Positions 24,037-34,561 of a stretch of DNA of 64,000 bases are shown here, in pieces (positions within the stretch are counted from its first letter, which is position 1; the number at the start of each line of letters is the position of its first letter). The position numbers and the translations under genes were made by a program. Source of the DNA: Mantis religiosa (taxonomy: Eukaryota > Arthropoda > Insecta > Mantodea > Mantidae); NCBI GenBank assembly GCA_030765055.1, contig CM060947.1, positions 104,578,966-104,642,965 of the forward strand. The letters are read 5' to 3'. Under the pieces are notes generated by a model that was not told where the DNA came from, searched no databases, and saw nothing but the letters and a program-made list of their open reading frames with translations.

Positions 24037-24345
24037 ATGTTTCGCAAATCATCGTTTGCATCTACGGCTCTTATGCGACTGAAGCTAGATCCAGCGGTGT
24101 GGGTAATTCTGGGGTTGTTGCTGCCATCTGTTGATTTAGTGATGAACTTAAATGTGGGATTCTCTTCTAGCGGGATTTCAAAGTTCATTAGTTGGTTTTT
24201 ATGTTTTTCTATGTATATCCTCTCCCATATGACGAGTTCACTATGTTTTTGTACATATTTTAGTAATTCTGTGCTATCTTCAATTTCATGATTTTCAGAC
24301 CAGAAATGAGCTGCTATTGCGGACTTATCAATATTTTTGTATCTT
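24037..24345 (-). pseudogene. PLE-C left arm: C-terminal endonuclease fragment
   Basis: The minus strand encodes AAHFWSENHEIEDSTELLKY-like text and the C-terminal tail in inverted orientation to the right arm. It lacks the GIY-YIG core itself. Confidence 0.8.
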
Positions 24346-25075
24346 AAGTGCCTGAAGTGTTCTTTCTTTCTAGTGCCTTAAAAACTGCAATTAAAAATGG
24401 ATATGGAAAAAACCTTGTAGATAAAAAACTAAAATTATTCAAACTTCAAAAGAGATTAAAACAGATCACAGCTCTCACACCAATAAAACAAGAAATTAGA
24501 TTTGCTAAATTTACTTATCACCCCTGGGCCACAAAAAAGTTCCAAAAGATATTCAAGAAATACAATATAACATTGGCACCAAAAAACAATACAACATTAA
24601 AAACCTACTTCACAGTAATAATACTGATAAGATAAAACCAGAGGAAAAGTCAGGCATTTACAAGATTAAGTGTAAAGACTGTGAAAAAATTTACATAGGG
24701 AGGACAAAAAGAAACATAGGCACTAGAAAGAAAGAACACTTTAGGCACTTAAGATACAAAAATATTGATAAGTCTGCAATAGCAGCTCATTTCTGGTCTG
24801 AAAATCATGAAATTGAAGATAACACCGAATTACTAAAATACGTACAAAAACATAGTGAACTCGTCATATGGGAGAGGATATACATAGAAAAACATAAAAA
24901 CCAACTAATGAACTTTGAAATCCCTCTAGAAGGGAATCCCACATTTAAGTTCATCACTAAATCAACAGATGGCAGCAACAACCCCAGAATTACCCACACC
25001 GCTGGATCTAGCTTCAGTCGCATAAGAGCCGTAGATGCAAACGATGATTTGCGAAACATGTCCTCAAAATAGGTA
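24346..25075 (+). pseudogene. PLE-C right arm: linker and GIY-YIG endonuclease
   Basis: Plus-strand coding begins in the linker (NGYGKNLVDKKLKLFKLQKR, then FAKFTYHPWATKKFQKIFKK). After a frameshift near 24590 it continues with SGIYKIKCKDCEKIYIGRTK, RNIGTRKKEHFRHLRYK and FWSENHEIEDNTELLKYVQK, to a stop at 25069-25071. The GIY-YIG motif, the CKDC motif and the Arg/His/Glu positions are present. Reverse transcriptase is absent. Confidence 0.85.
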
Positions 25076-25181
25076 CGAAAGTGAAGCAGATGTGTAAAAA
25101 ATACGACTCATCTAAAATTTAATAATTTTTCGCTTCACTGTGGTGTTCCAATACAGTTAAATCTCGAGACATGTAATTATT

Positions 25182-26444
25182 TTATCAAGGATCTTTCTAT
25201 ATTAAAAGTTAACTGCTATGCGTGAATGGATAGATTAAAAATTTATGTGCAGAAAAATTAATTAAAAAATTCGTTTTTTGTCTCTTTTGGTAGATTTTAG
25301 AAATTGTTTCTTTCCTATCTTTTATGTTGAAAGACCAAAGATTTCAACTGAGTTTCATTTTATACTATTGTCTGTCTCTAGATGCAAATTATGAGCGTGA
25401 GTGTCATGGGATGAAAACAAATGTACAAACTACTCCAAGGCTATGACAGTCTTTCACTAAGACGCTCAAAGTTTAATCAAACAAAGGAGTTAATATTGAG
25501 ATGCTATCATTATCTGAATTAAAGGATATACATGCTATATGTTTTTCAGAACACTGGATGACATTTGGCAAACCTGATTTGTACATTTTCAAAATTTTTC
25601 CTTAATTTCAAAGTTCTATTTAGGAAGATAAAAAACTTTGAGAGAAAATGTAGTTTTGTTAGAATTGATTATGTAAAAAAGTTGTCATATTTGAAAAGTA
25701 TAAATGTTGACGGTTATTTAAAAAGTATATGGTAGAACATGCCTCATATGGAGTTTTAATTGTGATATCTAAAAAAAGGTAGTAATGATATAAACATGAT
25801 TCACAAATTATATTTTGTAGATTAAACTTATTTTCAGAGCTTGTATGCCATGGTCTAGTGGATTTCAAAGTTCTCAACATTAGTTTTTGGAGACATCCGG
25901 AACTTTGAAACTACTAGATCAGAGCCTACAATCCTGGAAAATATGTTTAATTTTTAAGAGGCTGGCTATGAAAGCCTCAGCTTGTACAAATGAGCTTTTA
26001 TATTAAGGATGATAAAGGGACACATGTTATTGTAGTAAAAGACGTTACACTTCTGTTACATCTCATTGAGAGCAGCTTACATAAACAACTACCTATATTA
26101 AATACCAACATTTCAAAATTTTGAAATACCAGCAGTTGATTCTGGTTTTAGGTTTGCTTCATTTTCAGATTTTGGTAATACTGAAAAAGCATAATAACAT
26201 AGTAAATCTGCATCCTTGACGACGAAGTGTGTGCACTAAAGATGCAAATGAGTTGTTTGTGAAATCAATCTCTATCAATTAATAAGAAAAATATACATCA
26301 TTTTCTTAAGATAAGTGAAATTTTTGTTACAAATAGTTATATTTGTGTAATAATTCATTGCTTCACTGTTGCTAGCTTCATTTTCTACATAATTATTAAG
26401 TTAAGGTATGTTTTCTACTCTGCTTTAGATGTATATACAACAAA
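25182..26444. other. Intron 3, no feature recognised
   Basis: Short open frames only. Confidence 0.45.
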
Positions 26445-27185
26445 TATTGGAAAAGTGGAAACAATCATGTGAGAATTTGAAAGTGCTAGTCAAACAGTAA
26501 ACTATGCATTACTTCTTGTTTGTCGATGACCAAGTATTAACAGCCCAATGCCGATATGATGTTATAATGAGGCAACTACTGGAAGCATTTGATGTAGGAG
26601 GGCCAAAGTAAACAGGGAAAAACAAAATACTTATTAGTAGTGGATGGTGAAAACCAAGATAACGTTTTATCCTATCACAAGGGAATATTAATGCTGTAAA
26701 AAGAAATAAATACTTGGGTTTGATTTCACATTAATCTGGTAGTTGCAAACCAAATATAAGTTTTAGAATGTTGCTGGCAAGAGGAGTTATAAAAATGTTG
26801 AATGGGTTTCTAAGGAGCAGAGTTATACCTTAAATAAATAAATAAAAAAAAAAGAATATATATCCTTGGAACAATTGTGGAAATTATTAAGGCATTTGGA
26901 GCAGAGAGCTGAACATTAATTGAGAGTCAAGAAAGCAAAATAGAGGCAACAGAGGTGGATAAGATACCAGAGTAGTCTCAGTGGAGAGGAAATGGAACGA
27001 AGTTAGGCAATTAATGGAGACTGATGGTCACAGATAGAATGAAAAGAAGAGCTCTGCAGTGGTATGACCACATCTGAAGAATGAAAGGAGAAAGATAGGT
27101 TAGGATTATTTTGGAATGCTCACCATCCAAATCTAAGACAAAGTTATCAAAAGGCTGAAAAATAGCAAATGTACAGGTTGACATT
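26445..27185 (+). pseudogene. LINE reverse-transcriptase fragment, heavily decayed
   Basis: A plus-strand segment translates to FVDDQVLTAQCRYDVIMRQL (FVDD catalytic motif C), then VNREKTKYLLVV and, further on, text resembling the thumb and C-terminal RMKGER region. Many stops and frameshifts occur. The downstream pattern resembles BovB/RTE-like or related LINEs, but the clade is uncertain. Confidence 0.6.
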
Positions 27186-27399
27186 TCAGACTATGTACTA
27201 AATATGTTAATACACACTCTAGATAATTTTCTAATCAGTTAAAGTTGATAGTAATAAAATCATTATTAAGAAAGTTCGAAACAATAATTTGATATTTATT
27301 TATTTGTACAGTTTCCATTACAATTTCAATACAATATATTTAATATTGAACATGCTGTATTATACCTCCTGTACAAATACATGAAATTGCTGACCCTAA

Positions 27400-28140
27400 T
27401 TTACTTGCTGACTCAGGTCCCCTGGTTTTCCTTTGGTTTTCCTGAGCAGCTTGGTGTCATTTCTTCTTGACTTTTGCTTCTTTTGTCCTAATCCATTTTT
27501 CTCTTATCCTATATAAGAAATCTCCTATACATCTATTATTCTTTTCTCCCATCTCCGATAGCATGCGTACTGCCAATATCTCTTTACTTACATTGTTCCA
27601 TTTCTTAATCCCATATTTTTCTCCTGTAATTTGTTAACTCCTTACATTGTGTCAAGTAATGAACAGTGCTCTCTTCGTCTCCACAAAATTCACATATCCC
27701 TGCCTCATTACTTCTCAACCCTATAATATTCCTATTCTCATCTATGCTATGCCTTCTCTTCCAGTTTTGCCACATTGATCTATATATTTTTCCCTACCCC
27801 ATTCTGTCTTTAATTGCTTATAAAATTTCAAAGATTTCTTTTCTTCTATACTTTCCCATATCTCTTGCCTATCTATGTCTTGTACTCTAGTTCTCACTTC
27901 CTTCCAAAAACCATTATAATTTATCTCCTCTGCTCTCCATAGATCTCCCATGCCTATCTTCAATACCATTCTTTCGAATTCCAACGACCAACTATTTGTA
28001 TTTTTAATGCTTTTCTGTTGCTTCATGCACAGATTCAATAATACCCCTTTCTGCCCTTTAATACACTTATACCAGAATTTCAATGAAACAATAATTACAC
28101 AATTAAAGATTAGTTTCACCAGTCTTTGTTTCTTTTTCAA
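27400..28140 (-). pseudogene. LINE 3' ORF fragment (family L)
   Basis: A 132-codon minus frame (28140-27742) reads GFWKEVRTRVQDIDRQEIWE and LKFYKQLKTEWGREKYIDQC. It continues in decayed frames with CEFCG and a His that resemble the C-terminal CCHC-type zinc motif of non-LTR polyproteins (CEFCG..E..VHYLTQCK). A second copy with the same blocks lies at 48150-48833. Confidence 0.65.
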
Positions 28141-28849
28141 AATTTTTATAAAAGTTTATGTACAAGTATGTTATACTGTTGAAACATTTAAAAAAATATG
28201 ACATCAGAAGATCACATAGATTTCAACAAAGAAAGAAACAACAGCTCTGACAAATTTTCTTAATATGCAACATGAAAAAAATTGATTAAATTTGTCAAAA
28301 GCATTCAAAACAGTGGACCATATTATTTTATATCAGAAAGAATTGGAATACACAGAGTAATATTAAATTAGATAAACTATTATTTTGAAAATTGGCAACA
28401 GATTGTACAAATAACTTCCATAGGTGTTAAAGCAAATTTAATGGATACAAAACATTTACAAAAGAAGAATTTCAAAATTTAGAATGTCAGAATGCTTCAG
28501 GTCTTAGTCTTCATACATGATACAGGAACCTAATGCAAATACTATAGAGTATACAGATGCACAAATATTTTTATTATAAGGGAGATTAAACAAAATTTGC
28601 TTTGCAATCAGATTAATTTCATTAATAGCAAGTTCTCTTCAGGGGCAGTTCATAATCAGCAAAGCAGCATTGAAATTAACAAAAGGAGTTATTAGAATAT
28701 TTGCATGAACACCAACAAAAAGTAGATTTTTAAAATTATTTATGGAATGTATTTTACCTTTATCTTCCTTATTTGCAAAGTACATTATTACTACACAAAT
28801 AAAAATATTTAGTAAATATTCTCCACTTAACTTAAGAAGCCGATGACAA

Positions 28850-29200
28850 TACTTCTATTATGTTTTTACAAAATTAATTTCGAGGACATTTGCCCACATC
28901 TTCAGTCAAACACAATTCGTTGTCAAACACACTTCATTGTCAAGGATACTATGTATTTACGTATTTACGTATTATCAACATCTGAAGACGAAACAAACCT
29001 AAAAACAAAATCAATTTCCGGTATGTCAAAATTCATTACGCAATTTTTATTTTTTAGAATAAATATTTTTTCCCAAACCATTAAATCTATGGGAACATTT
29101 AATTGTTTTAATAATTTAACTATTTCATGGTTAAATGACCAAAAATGATCTGCCATGGCCGATTTATCAATTTGTTTATATCTAATGTTACGAAATTATG
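28850..29200 (-). pseudogene. PLE 3' fragment (PLE-D)
   Basis: A minus frame (29156-28965) reads MADHFWSFNHEIVKLLKQLN then VWEKIFILKNKNCVMNFDIP, the region after the GIY-YIG core in PLE endonucleases. The catalytic core is missing upstream. A hammerhead-like core lies in its 3' tail. Confidence 0.75.
28878..28905 (-). ncRNA. Hammerhead-ribozyme-like core, PLE-D
   Basis: On the minus strand CTGAAGA (28905-28899), a helix II candidate TGTGGGC-AAAT-GTCCTC, then GAAA (28881-28878). The core matches CUGANGA...GAAA. Helices I and III are not evident by eye. Confidence 0.5.
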
Positions 29201-29504
29201 TTTAAAATTTTATGTACATTATGTTTAAAATAATTTAGGTGGATTTCATCCCAATTCACAAATAATAACCATTACTTTTTAAATAATATATAGCTGTCAG
29301 TAATTTCACACAGTGCTATTCTATGTGAGGGAAGCTCCTATACAATGGCATCAACTCATTTAACTATCTTATAACGTGTTATAAAAGTGATTGGCCTATT
29401 TTAATGCATTTAGGAGTGGATTGAACACATTCATGTAACATCTTTTTTTTTGTACCAAATAATGTCTTGATACATTTAATTATATATACTGTTTAAATTG
29501 TCCT

Positions 29505-29838
29505 GCACTGTGGCGTAGTGGGCTAAAGTGTGTGCTTTGGTTCAGTGTATCTGGAATGTGCCTGGGATTGATCCCACCCCTGAGGGTTGCGGATTTTAAG
29601 TCCTGGATAGAGGACTGGTGTCCACTCAGCATTGTGAGGAAATTGAGGAGCTACGCTAGATAGCGAACTGTGGTCTAGAAAGCCAACTTTCCAGCTGGGG
29701 TTGCCAAGATGCTAATCACATCTCCTTTCTGTATCACTTGGATGATCGCCTACCTCTGCCTTGCATATGTGGGCATGAGGCCGGCAATTGGTTTGGCAGG
29801 CTCAGTTCACTTTGGGCTATTACGCCATGGGTTACGTT
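29505..29838 (+). mobile_element. tRNA-derived SINE (family S3), copy b
   Basis: Head TGCACTGTGGCGTAGTGGGC (A-box region) and TGGGATTGATCCCACC (B-box region). The body has CATTGTGAGGAAATTGAGGA, CTAGAAAGCCAACTTTCCAG and CATATGTGGGCATGAGGCCG. It matches the minus-strand copy at 12165-12445. Confidence 0.8.
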
Positions 29839-31486
29839 ACTGTTTAAATTATGTATCTAACTTATATCTATAAACATGTAAAATAAGCCTGATATATTTC
29901 ATAACATGGACCTATACAAAATATGGCTTCAGCAGACAAATTAAGGTTTCCGCCTGAGATGTAAGCTCCAGAATATGGTATGAACCTGCTATAGCTATTG
30001 TATGTCCTGTGTACATAATGTTTAGCAAAGTCTAAGTTATAGGAGTAATTATGAATTTTAGGTTAGATATTCTAAATTAAGTTTCAGAATGTATATAAAT
30101 TAAACCTTTCCAAACAACTGTTATTTTATAAACGTAATTTGTTCATTAAGTTTGTTGTTTCAAGCTATATAGTAAGATAGTAAACAAGTTTCTAAAAAGA
30201 GAAACAGTAAATAATAGAGTTAATTACAACTTAAAACTGTAATTTTTCTCAAATTTAAAGGCCACATATTTAAGCATATATTTATAGAGCTGAAATTTTA
30301 TATGTCAAGATTTGAAGATGACATTTGAAATTTGGTTGAGATTATTACAAAATTAAGATTAGTTTATACAAAGAGCCTGTGAAATATTTATGACTTATAG
30401 ATGAATCACATTAAATGGAAATTGACATCTCATTTGGTTCTAATGGAGGCATAATTTTCCCAATATTTACATTTTTTTAAAAAGAAGCCACCACTGTATA
30501 AGCATAAATTTTGTATATAAGAAATTAAAGATACTTGACTAATTGAAAATTTGTTCAAATTGGAACACAGTTAAGTGTGCTTTACATGAAGATCCTAAAA
30601 CTTTTCATGAATTTTGGAAAACATTCTGCATACATTAACTTGATGTAAAAGTTTAAAAATTGTTCAAAATTTTATTAAAATTGATACAAAACTTGGGTAG
30701 TTTATATGGAGAACCTCCTAAAAGCATTTGATCTCTAAATTAATTTCAAAATGATTAAAAATATCAATATTGCTGCCACATTATTTCTATCACAAAATAA
30801 ACGAACCTTAAATTTAATGGTAGTTATGCCTTTGCTGCTTAAAAGGTACTATAGCTTACTACATGTGTGTTATAATAATAGGACAAAATTTAAAACCTTA
30901 CCTTTCACTTATCTGCAACATGAAAACCACAACATATTACCTCGTTACCAACATATGCACTGGTAGTAACAGCTCAGAGTTTGAATACCTTATGACTATT
31001 TGACGACTGACCTGCTGGTATAATGGAAGCTGTCCTCCAGTAGTGCTGAGAAAAACTGCTTATTAATTTTGAAATATTATTTGGATAAAAGTAGTCATTC
31101 TCTTGCACATATCACTTTGAGTGAAGAGTTTATCATTAAGAAATGAATCACAGCTTAAGTTTAATACTGCGAAAGTTAGGTATGAGTGATAGAATAGGTT
31201 TTTGGTAATCATTTTTGTTTCTGGATGGAATTTGTATCCCCAAAAATCCCTCCTTTGCCATACCACTAAGTGTAAAGTGTGAGCAAAAAGCGAAATTTTA
31301 TTAATATCACTACTCCGAGTTTAACAACAATTTGTCTGTAAAAACCTTGCATATTTTGAAACAACCTCTGTAACAGGTGTAAGAAGATTTTTATGGTCTA
31401 TAGTTAGAAAGTGGGCCTTGGTGAGAATTTCCTTCAGACTAAAATAACTGTAATAAGAAACTTAATTGAATTAATAGTGTCGACAT
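29839..31486. other. Intron 3, no feature recognised
   Basis: AT-rich with small open frames only. Confidence 0.5.
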
Positions 31487-31585
31487 GAAAAATTTCAATG
31501 CCACAGCCAGCATTTGAACCATGGATCTACTGGTTTCCATCCAGTCACTCTTACCCATTGAGCTACCATGGCCAATTTGCCATTG
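31487..31585 (-). mobile_element. tRNA-like SINE head (family S7), single arm
   Basis: The minus strand has GGCCATGGTAGCTCAATGGG and a decayed B box GGTTCAAATGCTGG, then a tail TTGAAATTTTTCATGTCGAC. It lies 130 bp from the palindromic copy at 31719. Confidence 0.7.
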
Positions 31586-31718
31586 TGACATTAAGTTCTC
31601 CAATTGACTCATATATTTTCCCGGTAAACCACTAGGGGCTCTCGTATTCAAGATACACTGTTTGTGGTGACTTGCTATTGTAAGTATTTGAGTCCCAGGC
31701 TTCATCATTTAACTCTTA

Positions 31719-32110
31719 TTATTTAAGTTAATTGATGGAAATTATTCATTTCTTCACACTAGCTGTATACAAGCTTAGGTATTGGATTGATAGAGTCAAC
31801 ATGAAACATTCAATGCCACAGCCGAGTTTTGAACCACAGAATTGTGGTTTCCATCCAGTCCTCTTACCCATTGAGCTACTGTGGCCAATTTTCCGTCAAT
31901 CAGTTTAAGTCAATTTGACTTAATGTCACGACGGCAAATTGGCCATGGTAGCGTAATGGGTAAGAGCGAATGGATGGAAACCAGTAGATCTGTGGTTCAA
32001 ATCCCAGCCGTGGCATTGAATTTTTCATGTCAACTCTATCAGTCCAATACCTTAGCTTGTATACGGCTAGTGTGAAGAAATGAATAATTTCCATCAATTA
32101 ACTTAAATAA
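31719..32110. repeat. Long palindromic tRNA-like SINE pair (family S7)
   Basis: Near-symmetric arms of about 170 bp. The left outer end TTATTTAAGTTAATTGATGG mirrors CCATCAATTAACTTAAATAA on the right. Each arm carries a tRNA-like head (right: GGTAGCGTAATGGGTAAGAG and GTGGTTCAAATCCCAG). The heads face a ~45-bp centre that is itself partly palindromic (CAGTTTAAGTCAATTTGACT). Internal promoters would therefore transcribe outward. The arms look like terminal inverted repeats of a foldback unit. Confidence 0.85.
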
Positions 32111-32418
32111 AAAAAGAAACTTAATGTTAATAATCACAGTGTTACCAATGACAGGTTGATTAACTTGACATGTATTCTGACACTAACAACTGATTAATTA
32201 CAAATTACTATGATAATTCCATTATAAGATCAATGTGTATATTTATTGTAGTTACAATTCTAACATTTATTATTAATTGCCTAAAACTTTTAGTTTTATC
32301 ATCACTATTATTATTAATGTTATTGTTATATTAATTTCTTCTTTGGTGATATTATTATTGTTGTTATGCAATTCACAAACATGATTAGATTAGTATTACA
32401 ATCTTTTGCATCTTTCAG
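32111..32418. other. Intron 3, last part
   Basis: No feature. It ends in the acceptor TTGCATCTTTCAG at 32418. Confidence 0.6.
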
Positions 32419-32560
32419 GCAAAGTATGACATGCACCCATTAGCACAGCAGCGGCGGAAGGATAAAATAAAAAACATGCAAGTTGATATCATGGTAAATA
32501 TTCAGGCCAATGCTCTGGAAGTTGCTAAGAAGAAACACGACAAATTAAAACAGATTCTAG
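32419..32560 (+). CDS. Host gene, exon 4
   Basis: The exon is bounded by CTTTCAG| and |GTAATTT. It has 47 codons starting AKYDMHPLAQQRRKDKIKNM and ending KKKHDKLKQIL, plus one base (phase 1). It is basic and helix-favouring. Confidence 0.8.
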
Positions 32561-33412
32561 GTAATTTCTGTTAAAAAACTTGCTCTTGGGAATTACAGAG
32601 AGAAATGCTGCAAAAATAAAGAGAAATTCCTTAAAAAGGCAAATTTCTTAATGCTTGCTATTCCAATTTCATATTATTGTGTCATGAAGTAAGATACTCT
32701 TTTATTTTATTTGTTTTATTAGCAGTCCATCTGTTTATATGTAAGGCCAGTGAATACATTTATAGAATAATGAAACTCTCTAATAGCATAAAATATAACA
32801 TTTCAGCAATGATAAAGTTTCATGTTTGTTAGAATAAATAACTTCCAAATCCATTTTGAAGTCCAAGTAATGGCTTACAAAGAAAGGATTCACAAAATAA
32901 AAGCAGTAGTATTTTCACCATTGAATCAACTGAGACAAATTTCAACACTCTTCTGCTTGGAATTGTTTAAACATTATACAAGCACATTTTTTACATATCA
33001 TTGCCTATGTCATTAACATAGTTTATGATGCATAGCTGGCATTAGGTGAAGCTATAGTATTGGAGATTTGATACATCCCTGGTAGAGGTTTGCTAACCCT
33101 TAAAAAGATCACATGATCATTTAATTTATAATAGAACAGTAGAAAAATATTTAGATTTACAATTTTTCGAGATGAAAATTAGCAGCATTTGAAAATGAAA
33201 AGTTTAAAGTCATTGTTAATTTATTTTTCTACCAAAATTTTATTAATTGTGCTCATTTACTGGTTTGTGGTAACAGTGAAGCATTTTTTTAGTCAGATTC
33301 TTGTGTATTGTTTCTGAAGCATAGTTTTACACATTTATCTTTAATGGAAATATTAAAAAAATATGTATAAGAGACTGACAAATGGCTAATGATTAGACGT
33401 TGTTCTGTAAAA
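32561..33412. other. Intron 4, first part
   Basis: No feature recognised. Confidence 0.5.
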
Positions 33413-33690
33413 TATGGCTTATATTAGACAGAGTCATCATGAAAAATTCAATGCCAGGCCGGGATTTGAACCACGGATCTCCTGGTTTCAGTCCAGTCGC
33501 TCTAATCCATTGAGCTACCATGGCCAACTTGCTGTCATGACACTAAATGTTCATGGACGGAAACCAGGAGACCCGTGGTTCAAATCCCAGATGTGGCATT
33601 GAATTTTTCATGTTGACTCTATCTTCAAAAACCTTAGCCTATATATGGCTAGTGTGGAGAAATGATTAATTTCCATCAATTAACTAAAAT
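33413..33690. repeat. Palindromic tRNA-like SINE pair (family S7), shorter
   Basis: The left arm (minus) contains the inverse of GGTTCAAATCCCGG and GGTAGCTCAATGGATTAGAG. The right arm (plus) has GTGGTTCAAATCCCAGATG but has lost most of its A-box part. The right flank GGCTAGTGTGGAGAAATGAT, then TTTCCATCAATTAACT, matches the outer end of the copy at 32063-32104. Confidence 0.8.
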
Positions 33691-33753
33691 GGCTTATGTT
33701 GTTGTTTTCTAATGCCTTGCGTCTGGCAATGAAGCCATTAGCATTCGTGCTTT

Positions 33754-34490
33754 TCAATACTTTTGAACTGTAGTTTCTTCTGATTTTAATGCTTTGCAGG
33801 TCTTCAAGTGGTCTTCATTCATTTCTTCTGGATCGTTACACACGACACATAATGGTGAAGCTGAGATACCTATTCTGTAGAGATGACTTGCCAGACAGTC
33901 ATGATTTGTCAATAGTCTGAAGGCTGCAATTGCTGTTTTCCTTGGTCTCTGGGTGATTATATCTGTGTTGGAAAGTAGTGTGATCCATTTTTTGTCTTTG
34001 GCGTTTGTTTCTATTTCTTGTAGATATGAGTGAGAAAATGTTGTACTGATCAAGCGTTTTATTGAGCAATATGAGAAATTAAATTTAGACTTTTGCTTTA
34101 TTCTTGTGCCTTTCTTTGCAAGTATATCTGCAGTTTCATTCCCCATGACACCACAGTGTGCTGGAATCCATTGGAGATGGACAATCTTGTTAACTTTTTG
34201 GAGTTGTGTTAACATTTTGTAGCACTCTCTAATTTTTGTTGACTTCTTTGTAGCATTTGAACATATTCCTTGAATTGCAGCTTTAGAATCTGAGAGAATT
34301 ACTGCCTTGTTAAATTTATTTAAGGGAAGATTTAGTAATTGTCGGAGAGCAATGTGTATAGCCTCTATTTCTCCATCATAATTTGCTGTGTCTCTGCCAA
34401 TAGAATGATAAAAGGAAAAATGTGTACATGTAACTCCAGCTCCAGTAAGGTTTTCTTTGGTGGATCCATCTGTATAAATGTGTAGCCATT
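33754..34490 (-). pseudogene. LINE-B RNase H domain and C-terminus
   Basis: In shifting minus frames: YTDGST (first Asp), NYDGEIEAIHIALRQLL (Glu), ILSDSKAAIQGICSN (Asp) and HLQWIPAHCGVMGNETADIL (His and final Asp). This full type-1 RNase H set is characteristic of the I group of LINEs. The last part, 34215-33754, is open and ends SEETTVQKY. A C-terminal Cys/His cluster (CVVCNDPEEMNEDHLKTC) follows. Confidence 0.85.
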
Positions 34491-34561
34491 ATTCTGTGGG
34501 ATATCTGGTATTGATTGTTTCCAGTGCTAGAATATTTTGTATTTCTTTTGGTGTGTCTGAT

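Larger units (their letters stand above)
23976..25166. mobile_element. Head-to-head Penelope-like palindrome (PLE-C)
   Basis: The insertion is flanked by a 15-bp duplication AGACATGTAATTATT at 23961-23975 and 25167-25181. Left terminus AAATTTTAGATGAGTCGTAT mirrors the inner right terminus at about 25107-25120. The right side has a further tail ending TACAGTTAAATCTCGA. The arms are near-identical 3' parts of one PLE, 24037-24291 (-) matching 24805-25059, so the insertion is comparatively young. The right copy extends further into the C-terminal linker. Confidence 0.95.

Noticed and set aside
25020..25090. Hammerhead core in PLE-C right arm
   Set aside because: GCGAAAC is present, but the CUGANGA element is replaced (GTAGATG), so the core is not intact.
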